Part shown: positions 1-6,060 of the stretch, one piece after another
Layout of the letters: the number at the start of each line of letters is the position of its first letter
How positions within the stretch are numbered: the stretch's first letter is position 1
Source: Nanohaloarchaea archaeon PL-Br10_U2g5
GTDB lineage: Archaea > Halobacteriota > Halobacteria > Halobacteriales > Haloferacaceae
Reading direction: 5' to 3'
DNA: 6,664 nt
Assembly: GCA_001564205.1 (NCBI GenBank)
Contig: LKMY01000093.1
Coordinates: 1 to 6,664 of the forward strand
Notes under the pieces: model-generated
The model's input: the letters and a program-made list of their open reading frames with translations, nothing else
The model's database searches: none
What the model was told of the DNA's origin: nothing
Program-made: the position numbers and the translations under genes

Positions 1-809
1 CCCTGGTGCATGACGATGACGCGTTCGCAGTTGTTCATGATGACGTCCATATCGTGTTCGACGAGGAGGAACGTGTAGCCGTCCTCGCGCAGTCGGTGAA
101 TCCGGTCGAGCAGCTTCTCTTCGAGCGTCGGGTTGACGCCCGCTAGCGGCTCGTCGAGCAGGACCATCTCCGGGTCGGTCATCAGCGCGCGAGCCATCTC
201 TAACAGCTTCCGTTGGCCGCCCGAGAGGTTCTCAGCGTTCTCGGTCGCGAGGTGTTCGATCTCGAAGAACTCGAGCGTCTCCCACGCCCGCTCGCGTATC
301 TCGGTCTCCTCTTCGATGACGCCGCCGCGAAGTCCGGGGGCCACCGAGCGAATAGCCGACTCACCGATCTGGTTTTTCGGCGCGAGCATCAGGTTCTCCA
401 GCACGCTCATACCGCTGAGTTCCCGGGCGATCTGGAACGTCCGGACCAACCCCTTCTGGGCGATCTGGTACGGCTCCGCTCCGGTGATATCCTCGTTCTT
501 GAAGTAGACGTTGCCGGCCGTCGGCTCGTAGACGCCGGTGATACAGTTGAACGTCGTCGACTTTCCGGCGCCGTTCGGTCCGATCAGTCCGGTCAGTGAC
601 CCCTGCTCGACTTCGAACGAGGCGCCGTCGACGGCGGTGACACCACCGAACTGCTTGACGAGCCCCTCGACGCGGAGCGGGACGCCGGACGGTATGCGCT
701 TTGCCGCCTCTTCGACCTCGCTGTCGTTGGCCTCCGGTTCGTCGCTCGGCACGTCCGACCGATCCGACACGGGCGTCTCGTCCGACGGGCCCGGAGCGTC
801 GTTACTCAT
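1..809 (-). CDS. livG: HAAT-family ABC transporter ATP-binding protein, LivG-type (partial, C-terminus off the left edge)
   Basis: This is the cytoplasmic ATPase that powers import through the LivH/LivM channel encoded just upstream. I translated 269 residues before the edge. Visible motifs are Walker A GPNGAGKS (77-84), Q-loop Q126 in RTFQ, signature LSGGQ (195-199), Walker B MVLLDE (215-220) and the H-loop in VEHDMD (H252). The RTFQ context plus MSVLENL favours LivG over LivF. LivG proteins are usually about 255 residues, so only a short tail is missing. A 43-residue acidic, Ser/Pro-rich extension precedes the ABC domain, which begins near LRVEGL. The start at 809 is chosen because ATGAGTAA overlaps the livM stop by 8 bases, a perfect GGTGATC Shine-Dalgarno lies 4 bases upstream (813-819), and there is no other Met before residue 134. 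A urea or amide HAAT ATPase is possible, since the substrate cannot be read from this subunit. Confidence 0.93.
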   Translation of the reverse strand, partial: MSNDAPGPSDETPVSDRSDVPSDEPEANDSEVEEAAKRIPSGVPLRVEGLVKQFGGVTAVDGASFEVEQGSLTGLIGPNGAGKSTTFNCITGVYEPTAGNVYFKNEDITGAEPYQIAQKGLVRTFQIARELSGMSVLENLMLAPKNQIGESAIRSVAPGLRGGVIEEETEIRERAWETLEFFEIEHLATENAENLSGGQRKLLEMARALMTDPEMVLLDEPLAGVNPTLEEKLLDRIHRLREDGYTFLLVEHDMDVIMNNCERVIVMHQ

Positions 810-2184
810 CGCGATCACCGCCTCGTGACCGCTCCGTGAGATCCACCGCCGCGGCCGTCTCGATCCGGTTGCCGAGCAGGCCGTCGGGCCGGCGGTGCAT
901 GATGAGGATCAGGATGAGCCCGAGGAAGACGAACTGAAGCGGCGCGACGTTGTCGGTCGCGAACGCGAGAAACGCAACGGGGTCGAGCGATGCGACGGCG
1001 TCTGCGAACGACGGCGGTGTCGGGGCGTCGATGACTCCTCGAACTGCCGCTCCGGCGCGTCGTGGTCCCTCGAACAGCACCGTCGCGAAGACGATACCGC
1101 CGATGACCGAGCCGGTGTTCGAGCCGGCGCCGCCGATGATCACGGCGACGAAGATGTAGAAAGTCAAAAGCGGCATGAACTGCGGCGTCGGCGAGACGTT
1201 CCCCTGACTACCGAACCAGAGGATGCCGGCCAGCCCCATCAGCGCACACCCGATCATGAACACCTTGATCTTGATCAGATCGACGTTCTTCCCCAGCGAG
1301 TCGGCGACGAGCTCGTCTTCGCGGATCGCCTTGAGATTCCGGCCGAACGGGGAGTGCCCGAGTCGCTCCAAGAGGACGTAGAAGCCGACCAGGAAGACCG
1401 CGAGCACGAGCACGTATCCCCAGCCGATGAGGATGTTGTTCGAGATGCCGATACCGCCCTCACCGAGGGTCCCGAAGACGGCGTCGCCGAGCGCGGTCGG
1501 GTTCCCCGAACGACCGTCGATCAAGAACAGCTCGCGGACGGGGTTGCTCGGCATCCCCATGCCGCGACCGCCCCCAGTGCCGACGCCGATCGTGTCTCTG
1601 AGGAACGTGTCGAACGCGCTTGACTGCAGCGTCAGCCGGATGATCTCCGAGAGCCCCAGCGTGACGATCGCGAGGTAGTCGGCTTTGAGCCGCAGCGCCG
1701 GCAGCGCCGCGAGCAGCCCCACAACCGCCGCGACCGCCATCCCGGCGATAATTCCGACCGGGAGCGGCAGACCGAACCCGGGGGGTCCGAACGCCGGGTC
1801 GGGCGAGCGGACGACGATCCCCATCGTGTAGACGCCGACCGCCATGAAGCCCGCGACACCGATGTTGAACAGCCCGGTGTATCCCCAGTGGAGGTTGAGC
1901 GCGAGCGCCGAAAGCGCGTACACGAGCCCGAGGAACGTCAGCGTCCGCATCAGTCCGACGACGCTGTTGAGTCCGTCGGTGAACGTCAACAGCGTCGCGC
2001 CCGCGTAGATGAGAAGCAGCGTCACCATTACGAGGCCGAGATCGCTCTGCCGGAGCGCGTCAAGCAGGACGCCGGTCGCGCTGTCCGGGTCGCTGCCGGT
2101 GTTTGGATGATTATCACTATCGGGCTCGGAGCCGCCGTCAGGACGGGTCTCGGAGTTCGTCTCGGGATTCGTCTCGTCACTCAT
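802..2184 (-). CDS. livM: HAAT-family ABC transporter permease, LivM-type
   Basis: This is one of the two membrane permeases forming the channel of a branched-chain/hydrophobic amino acid type importer. The protein has 460 residues. Residues 1-45 are a polar, acidic, low-complexity tail (many E-T, P-D-S, N-P units), presumably cytoplasmic. Membrane segments begin near residue 48. LivM hallmarks are GYTGLFNIGVAGF (101-113), ALRLKADYLAIVTLGLSEII (163-182), the ATPase-docking loop GRNLKAIREDELVADSLG (281-298), IIGGAGSNTGSVIGG (349-363) and the terminal RRPDGLLG (431-438). The start at 2184 overlaps the livH stop as ATGA and has a strong GGAGGTG site 10 bases upstream. The open frame extends 98 codons further upstream, but that part is the shadow of livH. 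The stop overlaps livG. Substrate is unknown because no binding protein is in the window. Confidence 0.95.
   Translation of the reverse strand: MSDETNPETNSETRPDGGSEPDSDNHPNTGSDPDSATGVLLDALRQSDLGLVMVTLLLIYAGATLLTFTDGLNSVVGLMRTLTFLGLVYALSALALNLHWGYTGLFNIGVAGFMAVGVYTMGIVVRSPDPAFGPPGFGLPLPVGIIAGMAVAAVVGLLAALPALRLKADYLAIVTLGLSEIIRLTLQSSAFDTFLRDTIGVGTGGGRGMGMPSNPVRELFLIDGRSGNPTALGDAVFGTLGEGGIGISNNILIGWGYVLVLAVFLVGFYVLLERLGHSPFGRNLKAIREDELVADSLGKNVDLIKIKVFMIGCALMGLAGILWFGSQGNVSPTPQFMPLLTFYIFVAVIIGGAGSNTGSVIGGIVFATVLFEGPRRAGAAVRGVIDAPTPPSFADAVASLDPVAFLAFATDNVAPLQFVFLGLILILIMHRRPDGLLGNRIETAAAVDLTERSRGGDRDE
813..819 (-). promoter_or_regulatory. Shine-Dalgarno site of livG
   Basis: On the minus strand this reads GGTGATC, a perfect match to part of the archaeal anti-Shine-Dalgarno complement GGAGGTGATC. 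It sits 3-4 bases before the livG ATG, inside the end of livM. It supports the chosen livG start and suggests translation coupled to livM. Confidence 0.7.
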
Positions 2185-3302
2185 GCGGTCGAAACACCTC
2201 CGAAGATCCCCTCGGGTCGAACGAGCAGCACGACGATCATCACGGCGAAGACCGCCGCCTCGTTGAAGTCGGAGGGGATCCAGACGGTCGATGTCGTGAA
2301 CACGACACCGATGACGATCCCACCGGCGATCGCACCGTAGACGGAGCCGATTCCGCCGAGAATCACCGCGGCGAACATCAACAGGAGGAGCAGCCAGCCG
2401 AAGTCGAACTGTATCGTCCCGCGGAGCAGAACGTAGAGGTAGCCGGACGCGCCGGCGAGCCCGCCGCCGATGAGCCACGTCGCCGTGACGACTCGCTCGG
2501 CCGGAATACCCGTGACGAGCGCAAGGTCCTTGTTGTCGGCCATCGCGCGCATCGCGGTCCCGAGCTTCGTGTTCTGCAGCATGAAATGCATCGCGAGCAT
2601 CAGCCCGACCGCCGCGACGACGAGCGTCAGCTGGTGTGCGTTAACAGAGAGTCCCAGCGGCGCAAAGACGAGGTTCGACGCGTCGACCGTCGCGGTGACA
2701 CCTCGCCGGCTAGAGCCGTAGACGAACTGGAGGAGGTATCGGACGACCAACGCCACACCGATCGACGCGATGAGCAGGGAGATGCCGCTGCGGTCTCGCA
2801 TCGGCTTGTAGAAGAGCCGATCGAGCGCGAGCGCGATAAGTGCGGTGGCGACGAACGCGACGACAAGTCCCAGCAGTACGGCTACGGGCGTCGTGAGCAC
2901 GTGGGCTCCGATCTGGCCCGGCGTGACGCTGCCGGCTCCACGAACCGTTATCAGCGCTCGAAACGGCGCGTCACCGAACGCCGCGATGACGAACGCGACA
3001 CCCCACCCGGTGAACGCGCCCGTACTGACGAGGTCGCCGTGCGAGAAGTTCGCGAACGAGAGGATGCTGTACGTCATCGAGAGGCCGATTCCCGCCAAGC
3101 CGATAACGAGTCCGATAACGAGTCCGTTCCAGAGGTTGGAACCGAGCCGTCCCGTCGAAAGCGATCCGCCGAGCGGGCCAAAAGAGAGGCCGGCGAGCTT
3201 CGCAGCGAGATCAACGAGAAGGAGAATCCCGAGTCCGGTGACCAGCGCGAGTCCCGGACGGGTACGTATCGAATTCGCGATCGAAGAGTCAGTTATTCCC
3301 AT
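2181..3302 (-). CDS. livH: HAAT-family ABC transporter permease, LivH-type
   Basis: This is the second permease of the importer and the first gene of the operon; it pairs with LivM in the cytoplasmic membrane. The protein has 373 residues. LivH landmarks are SMTYSILSFANFSHGDLVST (75-94), matching the family pattern around N-F-(A/S)-H-G. They continue with LFYKPMRDRSG (163-173), the cytoplasmic ATPase-docking loop GTAMRAMADNKDLALVTGI (248-266), VILGGIGSVYGAIAGG (313-328) and the terminal RPEGIFGG (362-369). Multiple hydrophobic segments fill residues 15-38, 57-80, 94-110, 138-162, 222-242, 270-292 and 300-360. An in-frame TGA four codons upstream (3312-3314) limits the N-terminus to about this ATG. 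No Shine-Dalgarno is visible, and a TATA box at 3338-3349 predicts a leader of only about 13 bases. The stop overlaps the livM start by 4 bases (ATGA). Confidence 0.95.
   Translation of the reverse strand: MGITDSSIANSIRTRPGLALVTGLGILLLVDLAAKLAGLSFGPLGGSLSTGRLGSNLWNGLVIGLVIGLAGIGLSMTYSILSFANFSHGDLVSTGAFTGWGVAFVIAAFGDAPFRALITVRGAGSVTPGQIGAHVLTTPVAVLLGLVVAFVATALIALALDRLFYKPMRDRSGISLLIASIGVALVVRYLLQFVYGSSRRGVTATVDASNLVFAPLGLSVNAHQLTLVVAAVGLMLAMHFMLQNTKLGTAMRAMADNKDLALVTGIPAERVVTATWLIGGGLAGASGYLYVLLRGTIQFDFGWLLLLLMFAAVILGGIGSVYGAIAGGIVIGVVFTTSTVWIPSDFNEAAVFAVMIVVLLVRPEGIFGGVSTA
2195..2201 (-). promoter_or_regulatory. Shine-Dalgarno site of livM
   Basis: The minus strand reads GGAGGTG, a full 7-base match to the 16S 3'-end complement, 10 bases before the livM ATG and within the last codons of livH. 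It decides the livM start against the longer upstream reading frame. Confidence 0.75.
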
Positions 3303-3337
3303 GTGTGCGCGTCACTTACACGTCGTCAGTTATCGAC

Positions 3338-3349
3338 ATATAAATAATT
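3338..3349 (-). promoter_or_regulatory. livH promoter (TATA box)
   Basis: The minus strand reads AATTATTTATAT, the most AT-rich run between lipA and livH and a good match to haloarchaeal TATA boxes. With transcription starting about 26 bases downstream of its centre, the RNA would begin near 3315-3317 and carry a leader of about 13 bases, in line with the missing Shine-Dalgarno. It probably drives livHMG and any further genes beyond the left edge. Confidence 0.7.
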
Positions 3350-3351
3350 CG

Positions 3352-3363
3352 CTGTTCGAACAG
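3352..3363. promoter_or_regulatory. 12-bp perfect palindrome next to the livH TATA box (candidate operator)
   Basis: CTGTTCGAACAG is identical to its reverse complement. It lies 2 bases upstream of the livH TATA box on the transcribed strand, where TFB would contact the BRE. That position suits a dimeric repressor blocking TFB/TBP, or an activator recruiting them. Which regulator binds cannot be told from the sequence; calling it an operator is inference. Confidence 0.45.
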
Positions 3364-3483
3364 GTGAACTTCCGCCGTGTCGGTTCGAGACGCGTCAGAA
3401 CGTGACGATTGTCTTGAACACGTCGAGACGCCCGGATCGACGGATGTCTGCCGCCGGTTCGCAGTCGACGCTGGTAGGTGATT

Positions 3484-3510
3484 CCCAGCAGTCCTGTCGA
3501 CGCTGATGGG
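3484..3510 (-). terminator. possible hairpin downstream of lipA
   Basis: CCCAGCAG and CTGATGGG form 8-base arms with one mismatch around an 11-base loop, starting 19 bases after the lipA stop. There is no U-rich tract after it in the lipA direction, so it is not a typical archaeal terminator. It could be a 3'-end processing or stability element, or chance. Confidence 0.2.
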
Positions 3511-3529
3511 TTATCCTCTGCGGTCTCTG

Positions 3530-4468
3530 TCAGTCGCCGCCCGCCGCTCGCGCTCGTTGTCGCGCGTCCTCGGCAGACCGCCCGTCGCGGACCAGTGCCT
3601 CGACGAACAGTTCGCCGGCCTTATAAGACGAGCGGACCATGGGGCCGGACGCGCAGTAGAGGAAGTCGAACTCCGCTTCCGCCACCTCACGCCACACGTC
3701 GAACACGTCGGGATTGACGTAGTCGAACACGTCGAGGTGCGAGTGCGACGGCTGGAGGTACTGGCCGAACGTGACGACATCGACCCCGACTTCCCGTAGG
3801 TCGCCGAGGGTTCGGTACACCTCGTGGTGATACTCACCGACGCCGAGCATGAGGCTCGTCTTCGTGTGAATATCACTCTCGCGGTCGACCTGATCGAGCA
3901 CCGAGAGCGACTGCTCGTAGTCGGCCCGACGGTCCCGAACGGGCCACTGGAGTCGTTCGACGGTTTCGACGTTGTGGGCGATCACGTCGGGGCCGGCGTC
4001 GATGATCCGCCGTAGCGCCACGGGATCACCCTGAAAATCGGGGATGAGCGTCTCGACGAGAATAGCGGGATCGCGACGCTTGATCTCTCGGATCGTCTCT
4101 GCGAAGTGCGCAGACCCGCCGTCTGCGAGGTCGTCGCGGTCAACGGAGGTCAACACGACGTAGTCGAGCCCGATCTCGGCGACCGCGTCGGCGACGTTTG
4201 CGGGCTCGTCGGGGTCTAACGGCTTCATCCCACCGGTCTCGACGTCACAGAAGTTACAGCCGCGCGAACAGCGGTCACCCATGAGCATGAACGTCGCCGT
4301 TCCCGGCCCGTCCCGACCCGACCAACACTCCCCCATGTTCGGACAGTTGGCCTCTTCACAGACGGTGTGGAGATCGCGCTCGCGGAGCGTCTCGGTGATC
4401 TCCGTGAACCGCGTTCCGGAGGGAGGACGGGATTTCAGCCAATCCGGTTTTCGACGGCCGCGTTGCAT
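3530..4468 (-). CDS. lipA: Lipoyl synthase (radical SAM)
   Basis: LipA inserts two sulfur atoms at C6 and C8 of an octanoyl chain bound to a lysine of lipoyl domains, such as the E2 subunit of 2-oxoacid dehydrogenases and glycine-cleavage H protein, consuming an auxiliary Fe-S cluster. The protein has 312 residues, within the family's usual range. The auxiliary cluster cysteines are C37, C42 and C48 (C-x4-C-x5-C in CEEANCPNMGEC). The radical SAM cysteines are C67, C71 and C74 (CSRGCNFC, C-x3-C-x2-C). The C-terminal RSSY motif, which ligates the auxiliary cluster through Ser, is at 279-282. MGECW, LTSVDRDDL and HNVETV are also typical of LipA. The start at 4468 is the first Met of the frame and leaves the usual short basic N-terminus. 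A TATA-like box about 27 bases upstream predicts a leaderless mRNA. No lipoate-attachment or octanoyltransferase gene is adjacent. It is divergent from the MATE gene. Confidence 0.97.
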   Translation of the reverse strand: MQRGRRKPDWLKSRPPSGTRFTEITETLRERDLHTVCEEANCPNMGECWSGRDGPGTATFMLMGDRCSRGCNFCDVETGGMKPLDPDEPANVADAVAEIGLDYVVLTSVDRDDLADGGSAHFAETIREIKRRDPAILVETLIPDFQGDPVALRRIIDAGPDVIAHNVETVERLQWPVRDRRADYEQSLSVLDQVDRESDIHTKTSLMLGVGEYHHEVYRTLGDLREVGVDVVTFGQYLQPSHSHLDVFDYVNPDVFDVWREVAEAEFDFLYCASGPMVRSSYKAGELFVEALVRDGRSAEDARQRARAAGGD

Positions 4469-4490
4469 AGCTGAATCACGACCGCCGGGT

Positions 4491-4500
4491 GCAAAAACAT
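4491..4500 (-). promoter_or_regulatory. lipA promoter (TATA-like box)
   Basis: The minus strand reads ATGTTTTTGC, centred about 27 bases before the lipA ATG. This is the expected spacing for a leaderless haloarchaeal transcript, and no Shine-Dalgarno is seen. The match to the TATA consensus is only moderate; another AT-rich run lies further upstream at 4549-4565 but better fits the opposite gene. Confidence 0.5.
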
Positions 4501-4503
4501 GCG

Positions 4504-4515
4504 GATCGGCCGATC
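4504..4515. promoter_or_regulatory. 12-bp perfect palindrome upstream of the lipA TATA box
   Basis: GATCGGCCGATC is identical to its reverse complement and ends 3 bases upstream of the lipA TATA-like box, nearly the same position as the palindrome at livH. The sequences of the two palindromes differ, so if both are operators they would bind different proteins. It is more GC-rich than the livH one and therefore likelier to be chance. Confidence 0.3.
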
Positions 4516-4555
4516 ACAAAGCGCTCGAATCGTATCCTATCTAACATCAATATAC

Positions 4556-4565
4556 TTTTATTATA
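4556..4565 (+). promoter_or_regulatory. Promoter of the MATE gene (TATA box)
   Basis: TTTTATTATA lies 24 bases before the ATG at 4590, with its centre about 29 bases upstream. Transcription would start at or a few bases before the ATG, giving a leaderless or nearly leaderless mRNA. No Shine-Dalgarno precedes the start, which fits. An adjoining AT-rich run at 4549-4555 may extend the element. Confidence 0.65.
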
Positions 4566-4582
4566 CCGTTCTGATACGGAAC
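4566..4582. promoter_or_regulatory. Dyad between the MATE TATA box and start codon
   Basis: Two nested inverted repeats lie here: CCGT(6)ACGG at 4566-4579 and GTTC(7)GAAC at 4568-4582. They fall between the TATA box and the predicted transcription start, where a bound repressor would block RNA polymerase. Arms are only 4 bases each, so this is a weak candidate operator. Confidence 0.25.
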
Positions 4583-4589
4583 TATCTGG

Positions 4590-6050
4590 ATGTTCGACGT
4601 CGACAGGGCGGCTATCACCGAGGGGCCCGTGGGCCGAGTACTGCTGTTACTCGCCGCGCCGCTCGTCGCGCAAAACCTCGTCTACGTCGCGAACGCGCTC
4701 GTCGACACGTTCTGGCTCGGCCGGGTGAGCGAGGACGCGGTCGCTGCTGTCGGGCTCAGCCTCCCGATCCAGTCGTTACTCGGTGCGACGATCGTGATCG
4801 CCGCTGTCGGCACGCAGATTCTCGTCGCCCAGCGGGCAGGCGGTGACGACGATGCTGGCGCGAGGCGGGTCGCCGTCAACGGGAGCCTCATCGCACTCGC
4901 GATCACCCTCGTCGTGGCGGTTCCGGTCGTCGTCTACGCCGAGGAGTTGATCGCGTTCCTCGGCGCCGATCCCGCACTCGCCGGCGTCACCGCGACGTAT
5001 CTCGCGATCATCGTTGCGGTTCTCCCCGTCGGTGCGGTCGGCGACACCGTCGAGAACTGCTTTACGGCGTACGGTGACACGCGAGCCGTGTTACACGTGA
5101 GCGTGCTCAGCGTCCTCGTGAACCTCGTGGCTGCACCGATGCTCATCTTCGGCGTCGGTCCGATCCCGACGTTGGGCGTGGCGGGCGCGGCGCTGGGCAC
5201 GGCCCTCGCGGGGGTCGTCGGGCTCCTCCACATACTCGCGTACGCGACGGGGATTCGGCGAGACACGTTCCGCCTCACCCGCGACGCGTTCGCGCTTGAC
5301 TTCGGCGCGCTCCGTGAAATCGTCTCGGTCGGGCTCCCCCTCGGCGGTCAACGAGGCGTCAGCGAACTCGTTCGCGTGCTGGTCGTCGGACTGGTCGCGA
5401 CCGCCGGCGGCGCGGCGGGTGTCGCGGCGTACACGGTCGGCGCACGCGTCGCCACGCTCGCCATCGTCCCGGCACTCGGGATGCAGCAGGCCGCCCAGTC
5501 GATGATCGGGCAGAACCTCGGCGCGGACGCTCCGAAGCGTGCCCGGCGGACGACCACCGTCGGGACCGGTATCGTCGTCATCGGCTTTCTCGCGCTCGGC
5601 GCGGTCCAATTCCTCTTTGCGGGCGCGATCACCGACCTGCTCGCGCCGGATCTCACGGACGCGGGACGGTCGCTCTCGGTGTTATACCTCCAGTTGTTGG
5701 CAGCCTCCTACTGGGCCCTCGGGGGGACGTACACGCTGTTAGCCGGATTCAACGGCGCCTCTCGCACCCGAACTTCGTTCGCCGCCGACCTGCTCAAGTA
5801 CTGGGTGATCCGGTTCCCGATCGCCGTCGCCGCGGTGCCCGCGACCGCGACGTTCAGTGCGCTCGGCATCGCGATCGCACCCGGACTCGGCTGGGGTGTC
5901 GAGGCCGTGTTCTGGGCCGTTGCCGTCTCGAACGTCATCGGATTCCTCGGATTAGGGGCGTACTTTTGGTACACCACGGAACGGGGAATGTTCGTGAACG
6001 CCGCCGAGCGCGCGAGCGGTGACGGCGGGAGCGCGGAGATGGCAGACTGA
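4590..6050 (+). CDS. MATE-family multidrug/cation antiporter
   Basis: This is a predicted 12-helix membrane exporter using an ion gradient to expel organic cations or other compounds; the real substrate is unknown. The protein has 486 residues, somewhat longer than typical (about 450-460). Two homologous halves are visible. The first has LLLLAAPLVAQ and the conserved TM1 Asp in LVDTFWLG (D39), then VAAVGLSLPIQ and the AQRAGG loop. The second starts near residue 240 (VSVGLPLGGQR) and has PALGMQQAAQSMIGQNLGA (294-312), the classic GQ-x-x-GA loop. D39 corresponds to D41 of the archaeal DinF-branch PfMATE. In TM5 the usual N-x3-D-P motif reads NLVAAP (178-183), so the Asp is Ala (A182). E259 in TM7 is an extra buried acidic residue. 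The tail after residue 468 is polar and acidic. The start is fixed by an in-frame TGA at 4572-4574 and the TATA spacing. It stands alone as a transcription unit. Confidence 0.93.
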   Translation: MFDVDRAAITEGPVGRVLLLLAAPLVAQNLVYVANALVDTFWLGRVSEDAVAAVGLSLPIQSLLGATIVIAAVGTQILVAQRAGGDDDAGARRVAVNGSLIALAITLVVAVPVVVYAEELIAFLGADPALAGVTATYLAIIVAVLPVGAVGDTVENCFTAYGDTRAVLHVSVLSVLVNLVAAPMLIFGVGPIPTLGVAGAALGTALAGVVGLLHILAYATGIRRDTFRLTRDAFALDFGALREIVSVGLPLGGQRGVSELVRVLVVGLVATAGGAAGVAAYTVGARVATLAIVPALGMQQAAQSMIGQNLGADAPKRARRTTTVGTGIVVIGFLALGAVQFLFAGAITDLLAPDLTDAGRSLSVLYLQLLAASYWALGGTYTLLAGFNGASRTRTSFAADLLKYWVIRFPIAVAAVPATATFSALGIAIAPGLGWGVEAVFWAVAVSNVIGFLGLGAYFWYTTERGMFVNAAERASGDGGSAEMAD

Positions 6051-6060
6051 AACCAATCGG
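6051..6060. other. 10-base gap between convergent stop codons
   Basis: The MATE stop (6048-6050) and the cysteine hydrolase stop (6061-6063) face each other across AACCAATCGG. There is no room for separate terminators, and no T-run is visible on either strand nearby. The 3' ends of the two transcripts probably overlap in antisense. Confidence 0.6.

Larger units (their letters stand above)
3303..3529. other. lipA-livH intergenic region
   Basis: This is a 227-base non-coding stretch. It holds the livH promoter and palindrome at its left end. The rest has small dyads only: CGTCA(gaacg)TGACG at 3393-3407 and CGTCGA/TCGACG arms at 3421-3426 and 3437-3442. A 10-base direct repeat GTCGACGCTG occurs at 3464-3473 and 3496-3505. 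A hairpin lies at 3484-3510. No convincing small gene and no T-rich terminator was seen on the minus strand after lipA. The short open frames crossing it are not supported by start signals. Confidence 0.6.

Noticed and set aside
895..1623. 242-codon plus-strand open frame
   Set aside because: It is antisense to livM, with low-complexity Arg/Glu/Asp composition and no start signal.
2185..2478. A 98-codon N-terminal extension of the LivM frame
   Set aside because: It is the out-of-frame shadow of livH, is Arg-rich and unlike LivM, and the ATGA overlap plus GGAGGTG site mark the true start at 2184.
2103..3347. 414-codon plus-strand open frame
   Set aside because: It lies antisense to livH and the start of livM, has a highly charged composition without family motifs, and is typical of GC-rich antisense frames.
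3464..3505. Direct repeat GTCGACGCTG, two copies 32 bases apart
   Set aside because: Ten-base repeats made of GTCGAC/CGACG words are common in haloarchaeal DNA, and two copies do not define an array or insertion footprint.
3478..3799. Plus-strand open frames crossing the lipA 3' end
   Set aside because: They are Arg-rich, overlap the well-supported lipA C-terminus with its RSSY motif, and have no promoter or ribosome binding site.
5091..5609. 172-codon minus-strand open frame
   Set aside because: It is antisense to the MATE gene, which has clear family motifs; the composition is Arg/Asp/Glu shadow sequence.
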